From: Bombella apis
GTDB lineage: Bacteria; Pseudomonadota; Alphaproteobacteria; Acetobacterales; Acetobacteraceae
Direction of reading: 5' to 3'
Assembly: GCF_018221685.1 (NCBI RefSeq)
Contig: NZ_JAGJTM010000006.1
Location: 2,501 to 66,500 of the forward strand
Length of the DNA: 64,000 bases
Shown here: positions 1-10,877 of the stretch, piece after piece
How positions within the stretch are numbered: the stretch's first letter is position 1
Layout of the letters: the number at the start of each line of letters is the position of its first letter
Translations under genes and position numbers: made by a program
Notes under the pieces: generated by a model
What the model was told of the DNA's origin: nothing
The model's database searches: none
Seen by the model: the letters and a program-made list of their open reading frames with translations, nothing else

Positions 1-2460
<2,460 letters not shown>

Positions 2461-2553
2461 TCTCACACACCAGAACACATGCACAGTAGTCAGTCACACT
2501 CCAGAAAACACCAACCAAAACACCCCCAAACACCCACATGGGTGAGCGGGAAG

Positions 2554-2669
2554 ACCTGGTGGCCATGGCGGAGGATCCATACCCGATCCCATCCCGAACT
2601 CGGCCGTTAAAGCCTCCAGCGCCTATGATACTGCTCCTTAAGGAGCGGAAAAGTCGGTCGCCGCCAGGT
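2554..2669 (+). rRNA. 5S ribosomal RNA
   Basis: The sequence has the 5S pattern: a 5' strand ACCTGGTGGCC pairing with a 3' GCCGCCAGGT, plus the conserved CGATCCCATCCCGAACTCGG core. Just outside the mature ends, GGTGAGCG (about 2541-2548) can pair with CGCTCACC (about 2674-2681), which would form the precursor stem used in processing. It lies about 90 nt after 23S and 38 nt before tRNA-fMet, so it belongs to the same rRNA operon. The ends are good to a few bases. Confidence 0.93.
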
Positions 2670-2707
2670 CCCCTCGCTCACCCACCCCCATAAAAACCAC
2701 CCACCAA

Positions 2708-2784
<77 letters not shown>

Positions 2785-2832
2785 TACCCACAAAATCAGA
2801 AATAAGTTGATACGGAACCATCGGCATACTGC

Positions 2833-3072
2833 TTGTCAATAGCAGAGCTATATTGTGGGGAGGCGTGTCTGCAGAGCTCTACAAATGGGCTCATGAATGG
2901 TTTGGGTGGATTGTTCGGGCAATTTTCTGCCCAGCAAGCGCTCTCAATGCCTGACCCGGGAGTGTTGGCCAGGAAGGTGATATCCCAGATTACGTTTGGA
3001 TTTGGGTTCCAGGTTACCCTATTGGCAGCAGTGGCGCTTGTCATTACGACATTCAAGAAGAGACCTTCATGA
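2833..3072 (+). pseudogene. Possible remnant of a membrane-protein C-terminus
   Basis: This is the only coding-like content in the 375 nt between tRNA-fMet and the ohr gene. The frame opens with TTG and gives 79 residues ending in one hydrophobic segment (FGFGFQVTLLAAVALVITTF) followed by KKRPS. That arrangement resembles the last transmembrane helix and tail of a multi-pass transporter such as a DHA2-type MFS protein. There is no good ribosome binding site and no upstream portion of such a gene, so a decayed tail stranded beside the rRNA operon is more likely than a functional gene. It may also be chance. The rest of 2785-3159 holds only the hairpin at 3127-3149. Confidence 0.25.
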
Positions 3073-3126
3073 TGTCAGCGTGGCTATTGCTACACTACAA
3101 TGAAGCAATCTCTTAAGACAGAAGGG

Positions 3127-3149
3127 CAGGGCGCTGGGTCAGCGCCCTG
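3127..3149. terminator. GC-rich stem-loop downstream of ohr
   Basis: CAGGGCGCT, loop GGGTC, AGCGCCCTG form a perfect 9-bp stem, 10 nt past the ohr stop codon on the minus strand. No clean T-run follows on either strand, so it may be a weak terminator or an mRNA-stabilising hairpin. Confidence 0.5.
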
Positions 3150-3159
3150 TTCCAACTAA

Positions 3160-3582
3160 TCAGACCAGCGTAACGACCGTCTTGATATTTCCCTTCGTAG
3201 CATTGGCGTAGGGGCAGACGAACTCCGTCTTCTTCACCAGCTCAGCGGCTTTCGTCCGGTCCATACCCGGCAGGGACACCTCAATGGCAACTTCCAGCCC
3301 GAAACCGCCGTCAGAGCGGGGACCGATGCCGACTGTAGCCTGAACATGCGTGTCCGCAGGAATTTCGATCTTCTCTTCACCAGCAACAAATTTCATGGCA
3401 CCGAGGAAACAGGCGGAATAACCAGCAGCAAAAAGCTGCTCCGGGTTATTGCCCTTGCCATTGCCACCCATTTCTTTGGGAACACCAAGGTCAACACGGA
3501 AGCTGCCGTCTGTGGTCTCTGCAAACCCATCCCGGCCACCGGTTGCGCGTGCCGTGGTTTTGTAAACAACGTTGATGGACAT
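3160..3582 (-). CDS. ohr: Organic hydroperoxide resistance protein (Ohr, OsmC family)
   Basis: A 140-residue thiol peroxidase that reduces organic and fatty-acid hydroperoxides in the cytoplasm. Both redox cysteines of the Ohr subgroup are present: C58 in AAGYSACF and C123 in FVCPYANAT. The VCPY.NAT motif and the 140-aa length separate Ohr from the longer-range OsmC branch. The start is taken at MSINVV because GGGAG lies 7 nt upstream; an in-frame ATG 7 codons earlier (3603) has no such site. It stands alone between the rRNA operon and opgH. No adjacent MarR-type OhrR regulator is in the window, although ohr is often paired with one. Confidence 0.93.
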   Translation of the reverse strand: MSINVVYKTTARATGGRDGFAETTDGSFRVDLGVPKEMGGNGKGNNPEQLFAAGYSACFLGAMKFVAGEEKIEIPADTHVQATVGIGPRSDGGFGLEVAIEVSLPGMDRTKAAELVKKTEFVCPYANATKGNIKTVVTLV

Positions 3583-3701
3583 GAACCTACTCCCGCCCCC
3601 CATGCGAAGGGCCTGTTATGGTGGTTGGTCCCAGCCGGTCCCGTGGGATACCGACTGGAAACCTCTGCCTGTAGAGATGGGCTCTGCGTCGTTATAGACA
3701 A

Positions 3702-3736
3702 TGGGGCTGCCCCATAAAAAATTATGGGCAGCCCCA
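3702..3736. terminator. Stem-loop after opgH
   Basis: GGGGCTGCC and GGCAGCCCC form a strong stem around an A/T-rich loop, 25 nt past the opgH stop on the minus strand. It probably ends opgGH transcription, but the flanking T-run is missing, so the call is tentative. Confidence 0.5.
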
Positions 3737-3760
3737 ACTCTTGTTCAAGATGTACAACCG

Positions 3761-5932
3761 TCAGTGGTGCTGTGGCGCATCTGTAAGGTTGGGTGTGCTG
3801 ACAGGGAGGTCAGCCAGAATGGCAATGTCATGGCCACAGCTCAGGACAGCAGCCTTCTCCGCTGATGTCAGCTGTGCCAGAGCGTCTTCCAGAGTTGCAC
3901 TTTCCTGAAGCTTCAGGGAGCCAGTCAGCAGCGGCACGGAGATGGGGTCTCCTGGCTTCCGAGGGGGAGGCAGTGTCCGCAGGTGGGCATGCCTCAGGGT
4001 TGAACTGCTGCGAAGAGCGTGAAAAGCCTCCACAATTACAGGATGTGGGTGATTCCGTTCTTCATGCGCTTTCTGGATGATCGGCGGTGGCGCCGTTTCT
4101 TCAGGAATGAGAAGAAGACCAGCTTTACGCATTGCCTGACCAATCCGGCTGCTGCTGGTGAAGCCGACAAGAGGAATGGCCAGCAGCAGGCCGATCAGGA
4201 CAGGCAGCATCCAGAGGAACAGGGAAAGGGACACGGACCACGCCGCAGCGCTCAAGATGAGGCCGAACAGGCTGTAGAACCAGTATTTTCGCACCGTATC
4301 AGCCCAGGGCAGGCTGCCATCGTCACGGTTCTGGGCCTTCCAGCCGGAATCACGGCCCAGCAGGATGGACAGGATGGCCGAGGTCTGGATCAGCATGGCA
4401 ATCGGGGCAATGAGTGCCCCAATGAGCGTTTCCAGAAGAATGGACCAGCCAAGCCGTACCACACCACCTGCCTGTTCCCGCTCTTTGGGGTCAAGACAGA
4501 TGGCAAGAAAAGCCAGAGCCTTGGGGGCCAGAAGGACGATCATGGTCTGGATGAAGACCAGCCGGGCCAGAATGGGATCCACGTGCGGCCAATGTGGGTA
4601 AAGGCTGCGCTGTGTGCTGAAATATTCTGGATGATAGAAATGTGCCTGCAAGGCAATGAGAATGCCAAAGAGCAGGAACAGCAGCCAGAGTGGTGACATG
4701 ATGTAAGAACCGATGCCCACCAGCATGTGGGACCGGCTGACCCAGTGCATCCCCCTGGTGAAGAGGATACGGGCGTGCTGAAGGTTCCCCTGGCACCAGC
4801 GGCGATCCCGTACGGCAATGTCCGTCAGGGAAGGGGGGCTTTCCTCATAGGAACCACTCAGACCCGGAACCATGTGGATGGCCCAGCCGCCACGGCGCAT
4901 CAGGGCTGCTTCGATGAAGTCATGGCTCAGAATATGCCCGCCAAAAGGTGGCTTGCCGGGAAGGTGTGGCAGACCGGCCTGCTCGGCAAAGGCCTGCGTG
5001 CGGATGATGGCATTATGGCCCCAGTAATTACCTTCTGAGCCATGCCACCAGGCAATCCCCTGTGCAATCAGTGGCCCATAAACACGTCCGGCAAACTGCT
5101 GCATCCGGGCAAAGAGTGTCTGTCCCCCCACGATGACAGGCAGGCTTTGAATGAGACCAACCTGCTCATGCTGTTCCATGGCGGCTGCCATGCGGACAAT
5201 CAGTCCACCATCCATCAGGCTGTCTGCATCCAGGGTGAGCATGGCCGGGTAGGCCCCGCCAAAACGGGTGACCCATTCGCCGATATTCCCTGCCTTGCGG
5301 TCCGTGTTCTTGAAACGGCGGCGGTAGAACAGGTGCTTGCGGGCGTAATCCTGTTTGTGGAGGTCCAGAATGGCCTGCTCTTCCTGCACCCAGATGTCTG
5401 GATCAGTCGTGTCGGAAAGGATGAAGATGTCGAAATGGTCGCCCCGTCCCGTCTCCTGAAGGCTCTTGAGCATGGCCCGGAGATTGGTCATCACCCTCTG
5501 GGGCGGCTCATTGTAGGTGGGGAGCAGGATGGCGGTCTTGCCGGACAGTTGCGGCAGTGGGCCGGTGCGGCGGATGCCAAGCCCCAGCCCGCCATGACGC
5601 AGCATGGCCCAGAAGCCCCCGAGTGCCGAGGCGCAGGACAGGGAGATCCAGAAGCTGAGGATACTGAACAGCCCCAGCATGATGATCCCTAGCGTGCTTG
5701 TCCCCAGGGAGTTGAAGACGGCGTTGATCTTGACCACGCTGTAGCCGGTCAGGAGGAAAGCGGCCCCAAACACGGCCAGGCGCCGCAGCCAGAGCAGCGT
5801 CGGGGTCGTAGGGAGCCGCCAGAAGGCCCGGCCATGGCGGTCCGGTGCCTTGTGGAGGTCCTGCACGGGCATGGGCAGGGGAGATTCGGGAGGAAGAAAA
5901 GCAGTCTGCTGCGTGTGTTGCATCTCTCTCAT
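3761..5932 (-). CDS. opgH: Glucans biosynthesis glucosyltransferase H
   Basis: An inner-membrane processive GT2 glucosyltransferase that makes and exports the beta-glucan backbone of osmoregulated periplasmic glucans from UDP-glucose. Several hydrophobic segments flank a cytosolic GT2 domain (KTAILLPTYNEPP, the DAD motif in TLDADSLM, and RRWCQGN as the Q/RxxRW-type motif). At about 723 aa it is somewhat shorter than the E. coli enzyme but full for alphaproteobacterial homologues. The start is placed at 5932 because that ATG overlaps the opgG stop as ATGA, the usual sign of translational coupling; an in-frame ATG at 5953 would give seven more residues. It is the distal gene of an opgG-opgH operon. 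OpgG supplies the periplasmic branching or modification step. Confidence 0.95.
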   Translation of the reverse strand: MREMQHTQQTAFLPPESPLPMPVQDLHKAPDRHGRAFWRLPTTPTLLWLRRLAVFGAAFLLTGYSVVKINAVFNSLGTSTLGIIMLGLFSILSFWISLSCASALGGFWAMLRHGGLGLGIRRTGPLPQLSGKTAILLPTYNEPPQRVMTNLRAMLKSLQETGRGDHFDIFILSDTTDPDIWVQEEQAILDLHKQDYARKHLFYRRRFKNTDRKAGNIGEWVTRFGGAYPAMLTLDADSLMDGGLIVRMAAAMEQHEQVGLIQSLPVIVGGQTLFARMQQFAGRVYGPLIAQGIAWWHGSEGNYWGHNAIIRTQAFAEQAGLPHLPGKPPFGGHILSHDFIEAALMRRGGWAIHMVPGLSGSYEESPPSLTDIAVRDRRWCQGNLQHARILFTRGMHWVSRSHMLVGIGSYIMSPLWLLFLLFGILIALQAHFYHPEYFSTQRSLYPHWPHVDPILARLVFIQTMIVLLAPKALAFLAICLDPKEREQAGGVVRLGWSILLETLIGALIAPIAMLIQTSAILSILLGRDSGWKAQNRDDGSLPWADTVRKYWFYSLFGLILSAAAWSVSLSLFLWMLPVLIGLLLAIPLVGFTSSSRIGQAMRKAGLLLIPEETAPPPIIQKAHEERNHPHPVIVEAFHALRSSSTLRHAHLRTLPPPRKPGDPISVPLLTGSLKLQESATLEDALAQLTSAEKAAVLSCGHDIAILADLPVSTPNLTDAPQHH

Positions 5933-7464
5933 GGGGTCCAGCGGTACAGCCATGTCTCGGAAACAGGCCTCTGCATGTTGGCCAGCTGGACCTGAAGCTC
6001 GCAGAGTTTCGTCTCCCCAGGGGTCAGCTGGAAGAAGGCCCGGATGCCATTGATGTCCGGATTTGGCATGAGTGTGATGGCTCCGATGCTGCCTGTCGAT
6101 GTCTGGGCGACAAGGTGATAGGAAGCCGGATCGGAAAGTGTACGGAACGGCTCACCATCAAAATCCAGCACGAACTGGACCCTGTCGGGGTGATCCGTTA
6201 CGGCACCGACACGGGTATCATGGATGCGGGCCAGATGGGTCGGCCATGGCGTGTCCCAGCCCCAGTACATGCGATACGTGAAGTTGTAGCTCTGCCCGGC
6301 CTTCATGGGGGACTGGGGGCGCCAGAAGGATACGATGTTGTCGTTGACTTCACTGGGAGTAGGAATCTCCACCAGATTGACACTGCCCCTGCCCCAGTTG
6401 CCGACAGGCTCCACCCATAAGGAGGGGCGCCTTTCGTAATGCAGGGCGAGGTCTTCATAATCATGGAAGGACCGTTTGCGCTGCATCAGCCCATAGCCAT
6501 AGGGCCCGGCATCACTGAAGGATGAGAGCTGGAGGTCGGTCGGGTTGGTCAGCGGGCGGTAGATGTTCTGGCCAGCGCCTGTCCATATCTGGAGGGCTTC
6601 ACTGTCATGGGCGGCAGGCCGCCAGTCATTCACATGCACCCGGTCATTGGCATCGAAATAATACATGCCTGTCAGTGGGGCGATACCGCCTGCCGAGATG
6701 TCCACACGGGGGAAGAAGGTGGACTGGACATCAAAAAGGGTCGTCTCCCCGGGACGGATGGTAAAGCGGAACGCACCGGTCAGGGAGGGGCTGTCCATCA
6801 GGGCATGCAGGACGAGGGACTGGCTGCCCGTAGCCGGCTTCTCAAGCCAGAAGGCCCGGAAAACGGGGAATTCCTCACCGGTCGGTGTGCCGGTATCCTT
6901 GGCAAAGCCCCGGGCAGACAGGCCGTAATTCTGCCCTTTTGCCACGGCACGGAAATAGGAAGCCCCGAGGAAAACCGCACATTCCTCCATGACATCAGGC
7001 CGGTTGAGGGCATAGCGGATGCGCAGGCCGGAGAAACCCTCCCCGGCGCTGATGTTCAGAGAGGAATCCCGGCTGCTGAATGTGTCAGCTGTGCAGGTGA
7101 TGGGGTGGGCGGCGCCATTTTCGACCTCAAAAACATCAACCTGCTGTTTGTACAGATAGCCACGGGGAAAGAACTGGACATCGAAGGCCAGATGGTCCTG
7201 TCCCCAGAGGGTTTTTTCAGGATTGAACTGGATGGACGAAAACTGGTCGAACGTCATGTGGGCCAGAGAGTCAGGCAGGTCCTTCGGTGGTGCATGGTAG
7301 CTTCTGCCGGCCAGAGCCTGGGCCAGGGTGCGCACGGTACCGTCATCAAAATGGGTCGGAGCGACGTCGACTGTCTGTGCCCGCAGGCTGCGTCCCCCTG
7401 CAAGAGCCAGTCCTGCTCCGAGGCTCATACCTGCTTTTACAAGTTCACGACGATGCAGTTTCAT
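5929..7464 (-). CDS. opgG: Glucan biosynthesis protein G/D (periplasmic)
   Basis: A periplasmic protein of 511 aa in the MdoG/OpgD family, needed to elaborate osmoregulated periplasmic glucans made by OpgH. The N-terminus MKLHRRELVKAG followed by a mildly hydrophobic stretch to SLRAQ is a twin-arginine (Tat) type signal. In E. coli that is a property of OpgD rather than OpgG, so this single paralogue may be OpgD-like. The family core is evident: DQFSSIQFNPEKTLWG near residue 75, and the C-terminal beta-sandwich region with RVQFVLDFDGEPF. It precedes opgH with a 4-nt overlap. Its promoter must lie in the 122 nt before bioD. Confidence 0.94.
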   Translation of the reverse strand: MKLHRRELVKAGMSLGAGLALAGGRSLRAQTVDVAPTHFDDGTVRTLAQALAGRSYHAPPKDLPDSLAHMTFDQFSSIQFNPEKTLWGQDHLAFDVQFFPRGYLYKQQVDVFEVENGAAHPITCTADTFSSRDSSLNISAGEGFSGLRIRYALNRPDVMEECAVFLGASYFRAVAKGQNYGLSARGFAKDTGTPTGEEFPVFRAFWLEKPATGSQSLVLHALMDSPSLTGAFRFTIRPGETTLFDVQSTFFPRVDISAGGIAPLTGMYYFDANDRVHVNDWRPAAHDSEALQIWTGAGQNIYRPLTNPTDLQLSSFSDAGPYGYGLMQRKRSFHDYEDLALHYERRPSLWVEPVGNWGRGSVNLVEIPTPSEVNDNIVSFWRPQSPMKAGQSYNFTYRMYWGWDTPWPTHLARIHDTRVGAVTDHPDRVQFVLDFDGEPFRTLSDPASYHLVAQTSTGSIGAITLMPNPDINGIRAFFQLTPGETKLCELQVQLANMQRPVSETWLYRWTP

Positions 7465-7586
7465 GATGTACTTTCAAAACCCCGCCTGTCCATACAGTCT
7501 TGTTCCCTGTCTAACCCGGGATCAAAGGGTGAGGGAATGGTAATTTCAGGGCAGATTACATTAAAAAAATGTAGTCTCAATGCTGA

Positions 7587-8276
7587 TTAAAGGGGACTGT
7601 TCAGGTTCCATATTTCCTCCCAGGACGGAAACTGGCACGTTATCCTGTTGATATCATGGGGCTCTGGTGTGCCGGGAATTGCGGGAAGGTGATGGAGAGA
7701 CCGGGTCCGTCCCAGCCGTTCCAGCGTCTGGCTGTTCTGGGGAGAGGCTGGCCCGTTGGTGATGAAGCCGAGGACAGGAATATCACGTCGATACAGGGCT
7801 TCCAGGCTGAGCAGCGTGTGGTTGAGCGTCCCCAGCCCGCTGCGTGTGACCAGAATGACGGGCAGGCCCAGTCGGGCAATGAGGTCGATCATCAGCATGG
7901 TATCTGTCAGGGGGACCATGAGGCCACCAGCTCCTTCCACGATCAGCGGAGCCTGCGGGACAGCAGGCAGGGTGAGCTGGTCAGGGTCCAGCGTTACCCC
8001 TTCCAGCAGGCCGGCCGCAGCCGGTGCCAGGGGGGCCTGAAAGGCATGGGCCGGGGGCAGGAAATGCCTGTCCGGCAGGCCGGTCAGACGCTGGACGGTG
8101 GGTGTATCCCCTTCTTCTTCAGCCAGACCGGTCTGGAACGGCTTCCAGTATGTGCCCTGCCACGCTTTCGTCAGGATGGCACTGGTGAGCGTCTTGCCAA
8201 CGCCGGTATCCGTCCCGGTGACGAAAACGCCTTGCGGAGCCGCCTGTGGCAGAGGAGAGGGGGAGGAGAGGAGCAT
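7587..8276 (-). CDS. bioD: Dethiobiotin synthase
   Basis: An ATP-dependent cyclo-ligase that closes the ureido ring from 7,8-diaminopelargonate and CO2 to give dethiobiotin. The 229-aa protein has the P-loop GTDTGVGKT near residues 21-29 with the BioD signature FVTGTDTGVGKT, the WKPFQTG lysine motif, and VEGAGGLMVPL near residue 115. It is the last gene of the biotin operon, 5 nt after bioC. No bioB (biotin synthase) is in the window, so the final step must be encoded elsewhere or biotin is made only to dethiobiotin. Confidence 0.95.
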   Translation of the reverse strand: MLLSSPSPLPQAAPQGVFVTGTDTGVGKTLTSAILTKAWQGTYWKPFQTGLAEEEGDTPTVQRLTGLPDRHFLPPAHAFQAPLAPAAAGLLEGVTLDPDQLTLPAVPQAPLIVEGAGGLMVPLTDTMLMIDLIARLGLPVILVTRSGLGTLNHTLLSLEALYRRDIPVLGFITNGPASPQNSQTLERLGRTRSLHHLPAIPGTPEPHDINRITCQFPSWEEIWNLNSPL

Positions 8277-8281
8277 GGTGG

Positions 8282-9061
8282 TCAGTGTCCTTTCTGGAAG
8301 GCGCCGAAGGCGGCCTGATAGGTCACATGGTCGAAATGGCTGTCAAAATGGCGCATGGCCCTGCGCAGGCCCAGGGTCGGCTGATGCCCGTTTTTCGGCA
8401 GGGACGCCCCGATCATGCGCAGCCCCTTCAGGAAGTGCTGGGCTGAGGGGGTGGGGTCATGGAGCGGGCAGGCGTCCCATTGGCCATGCCCTCCCGGTGG
8501 CCAGTCCTGCTGAAGCTGCGTGAGGGTGGGATAGTCCGGCACGCCACAGGGAATGGCGGCGGCTTCACAGCTTTCCTGCCATTCATGCAGGCTGCCCGCC
8601 AGCAGGGTGCTGACCATTAGTCGGCCGCCGGGCCGCAGGAGAGCCACAAGGTCACGGAAGGCTCCGGCCCGGTCCTCGAACCATTGCAGGCAGAGGCTGG
8701 AGGTGATGAGGTCGAACCCTCCACCTGTTTTATCCTGTGGCTGGGGGTGTTCCCCATCCATGACATAAAGATGCACGGTTGCGGGCAGAGGAGCCAGAGT
8801 CCGGCGGACCCTGTCCAGCATGGCAGGGGCCAGGTCGGTCAGGTGAAGGTCCGCCTGCGGGAAAGCGGTCGTCAGCTCACGGCTCAGCAGGCCGGTTCCG
8901 CAGCCGAATTCCAGAATCCGGCGGGGCGGGTGCAGGAGATGGCTCTGGCGGATGCGCCCGGCCAGCATCCGGGCGCATTGTTTCTGGATGAAGGCCGCCT
9001 GTTCATAATCGTGGGCGGCATCAAAGCGGGCGGCAATGTCGGTCTTGCGGTGGGATGTCAT
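8282..9061 (-). CDS. bioC: Malonyl-ACP O-methyltransferase
   Basis: A SAM-dependent class I methyltransferase of 259 aa. In biotin synthesis it methylates malonyl-ACP so that the fatty-acid machinery can build the pimeloyl chain. Motif I is ILEFGCGTGLLSREL (about residues 49-63), followed by DLHLTDLAPAML and the post-motif region DLITSSLCLQWFED, a BioC hallmark. The start overlaps the stop of the upstream esterase by 4 nt. Position between the esterase and bioD supports BioC over a generic methyltransferase. Confidence 0.92.
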   Translation of the reverse strand: MTSHRKTDIAARFDAAHDYEQAAFIQKQCARMLAGRIRQSHLLHPPRRILEFGCGTGLLSRELTTAFPQADLHLTDLAPAMLDRVRRTLAPLPATVHLYVMDGEHPQPQDKTGGGFDLITSSLCLQWFEDRAGAFRDLVALLRPGGRLMVSTLLAGSLHEWQESCEAAAIPCGVPDYPTLTQLQQDWPPGGHGQWDACPLHDPTPSAQHFLKGLRMIGASLPKNGHQPTLGLRRAMRHFDSHFDHVTYQAAFGAFQKGH

Positions 9062-9696
9062 GCCAGAGGAGTGTCCCTGATGATGCGCCTGAGAAGGATG
9101 GCGCAGTCCTGCGGGTGCGTGAGGGGCAGAAGATGCCCGCCGGGCAGGCTGATGCCATTGGCTGCGGGACCCAGCCCGTTTCTGGCAGGAGAGAGCGGGT
9201 CATCCGGGCTGTGCAGGCTGTGGAGACGCCCTTCCCAGCGGGGCAGGAGGGGGCGGTGGTCCATCCCGGCCAGTGCGGCAAGACCGGTTTTCAGGGCTTC
9301 ATGGTCCAGCGTGGTGGGGAGAACGGGATCGGTCTCTCCACACATCTGGCGGAACTGGTGCAGGACATCCCGTGGCTGACGGTCCAGCTGCCGGATCATG
9401 CGGTGAAGGATGCGTTCCGGCACACCGTCCGGGAAATCCCCGTCTCTGGTGAAGCGGGCAAAGCCGTTGATGCTGATGAGGCCAAGGCAGTGCGGTGCTT
9501 CCATGGCCAGCAGGGAACAGGCCCCGGCGGAATGGCCCACGGCCCAGAAGGGAGTTTCCGGCAGGTCTGGCCGTGTCGCCGCTCCGAAATAGCCCGCATC
9601 AGCACAGACATGCCGGAATTCCGGCAGATGCTGCCGCAGTGGTGTCCAGAAGCTGGCATCATAGCCCCAGCCATGCAGGAAATGGAGCGTCATCAT
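9058..9696 (-). CDS. BioH-type pimeloyl-ACP methyl ester esterase (alpha/beta hydrolase)
   Basis: A small alpha/beta hydrolase of 212 aa. It begins HFLHGWGYD, the oxyanion-side motif shared with BioH. The nucleophile elbow is VGHSAGA (Ser near residue 70), and the likely acid and histidine are in HSPDDPLSP and LPGGHLLPLT. Within this operon the expected activity is hydrolysis of the methyl ester of pimeloyl-ACP, releasing the product for BioF. Several unrelated esterases fill this slot (BioH, BioG, BioV, BioJ, BioK). I cannot assign the exact family, so no symbol is given. It overlaps bioF and bioC by 4 nt on each side. Confidence 0.82.
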   Translation of the reverse strand: MMTLHFLHGWGYDASFWTPLRQHLPEFRHVCADAGYFGAATRPDLPETPFWAVGHSAGACSLLAMEAPHCLGLISINGFARFTRDGDFPDGVPERILHRMIRQLDRQPRDVLHQFRQMCGETDPVLPTTLDHEALKTGLAALAGMDHRPLLPRWEGRLHSLHSPDDPLSPARNGLGPAANGISLPGGHLLPLTHPQDCAILLRRIIRDTPLA

Positions 9697-10877
9697 CGGG
9701 GCGTCACACTCCGCAGGCTGTCCAGCAGGGCGTCGCCGAGCTGGTCTATGGTGGTGGCGGAAAGGCGGCTTTCCAGAGCGATCCGCAGGCGGGCCGTGCC
9801 GGGCGGGACGGTGGGCGGACGAATGGCAATGCTGAGGAATCCTTTTTCCTCCAGAGAGCGGGCGACATGCAGGGCCGTTTCACTGTCTCCGATCATGACC
9901 GGAATGATCTGTGTGCTGGAGGGGCCTGTCTTCCACCCTGCATCATTCAGTCGCTGGCGCAGACGGCTGGCCTGATGCTGGAGATGCAGGCGTTCAGCCT
10001 CCAGTGAAGGGACGATCTCAAGGGCGGCATCCAGTGCCCCGAGGCAGGCAGGGGGCAGGGCCGTGCTGTAAATGAAGCCGGAGGCCTGATTGACCAGATA
10101 GTCGCAGAGGGCCCGACTTCCCGTCACGAAGGCTCCCATTCCACCCAGAGCCTTGCTGGCCGTGCTCATGGTGATGTCCGCCAGCCCGCTGGACAGGCCG
10201 CACCCACCCGGCCCCAGAACGGCGGTGGCATGGGCTTCATCAACGTAAAGGAAGGCCCCGTGACGGTCTGCCAGTGCCCGCAGGGCGGGGATGTCGGCCC
10301 GGTCTCCATCCATGGAAAAGACACTCTCGGTGATGACGAATTTCAGGCCCTTCTGGTCGGCATGGCGGTCCAGCAGGGTTTCCAGATGGGCAAGATCGTT
10401 ATGATGGAAGCGCACCTGCCGCAGCCCGGCCGCCAGACAGCCATGATGCAGGCTGGCATGGTTCAGGCGGTCCATGAAGAGGATGGCCGGATGGCCCGTC
10501 TGCTGGCGGGACAGGTGGTTGAGGGCGGGGAGCAGGGACGCATTGGCTTGCCATCCGCTGGCGAACAGCAGGGCCGCCTCGCTTTTCTTGAAGCGGGCCA
10601 GTTTTTCTTCCAGCTGCGTGTGCAGGGGCAGGGTACCGCTGACAAGGCGGGAGGCCCGTGCGCCCGTGCCGTACCGTTCCGCCCAGTCCGCCGCCCTCTG
10701 GCGCAGCATGGGATGGTCCGCAAGGCCGAGATAGTCGTTGGAGGTGACATCAACCAGCTTCCGGCCCTGACGGAGCAGAGAGCCGCCCTGCCGTTCCACG
10801 GGGACAAGATGGCGGCGGGTATGCTGGCGGTCCCGCTCATGCAGGGCTGCCTGAAGGGCGGACTGGAGGGTGTTCAT
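9693..10877 (-). CDS. bioF: 8-amino-7-oxononanoate synthase
   Basis: A PLP enzyme of 394 aa condensing pimeloyl-ACP (or -CoA) with L-alanine to 8-amino-7-oxononanoate. Recognisable landmarks are SNDYLGLADHP near residue 45, GTGARASRLVSG, the YVDEAHATAVLGPGG cofactor segment, and STASKALGGMGAFVTGS, which holds the Schiff-base lysine. Length is normal for the family. It overlaps bioA upstream and the esterase downstream by 4 nt, consistent with strict translational coupling. Confidence 0.96.
   Translation of the reverse strand: MNTLQSALQAALHERDRQHTRRHLVPVERQGGSLLRQGRKLVDVTSNDYLGLADHPMLRQRAADWAERYGTGARASRLVSGTLPLHTQLEEKLARFKKSEAALLFASGWQANASLLPALNHLSRQQTGHPAILFMDRLNHASLHHGCLAAGLRQVRFHHNDLAHLETLLDRHADQKGLKFVITESVFSMDGDRADIPALRALADRHGAFLYVDEAHATAVLGPGGCGLSSGLADITMSTASKALGGMGAFVTGSRALCDYLVNQASGFIYSTALPPACLGALDAALEIVPSLEAERLHLQHQASRLRQRLNDAGWKTGPSSTQIIPVMIGDSETALHVARSLEEKGFLSIAIRPPTVPPGTARLRIALESRLSATTIDQLGDALLDSLRSVTPR

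Noticed and set aside
3160..3737. Alternative frames across ohr (both strands)
   Set aside because: The Ohr frame carries both redox cysteines and a good ribosome binding site.
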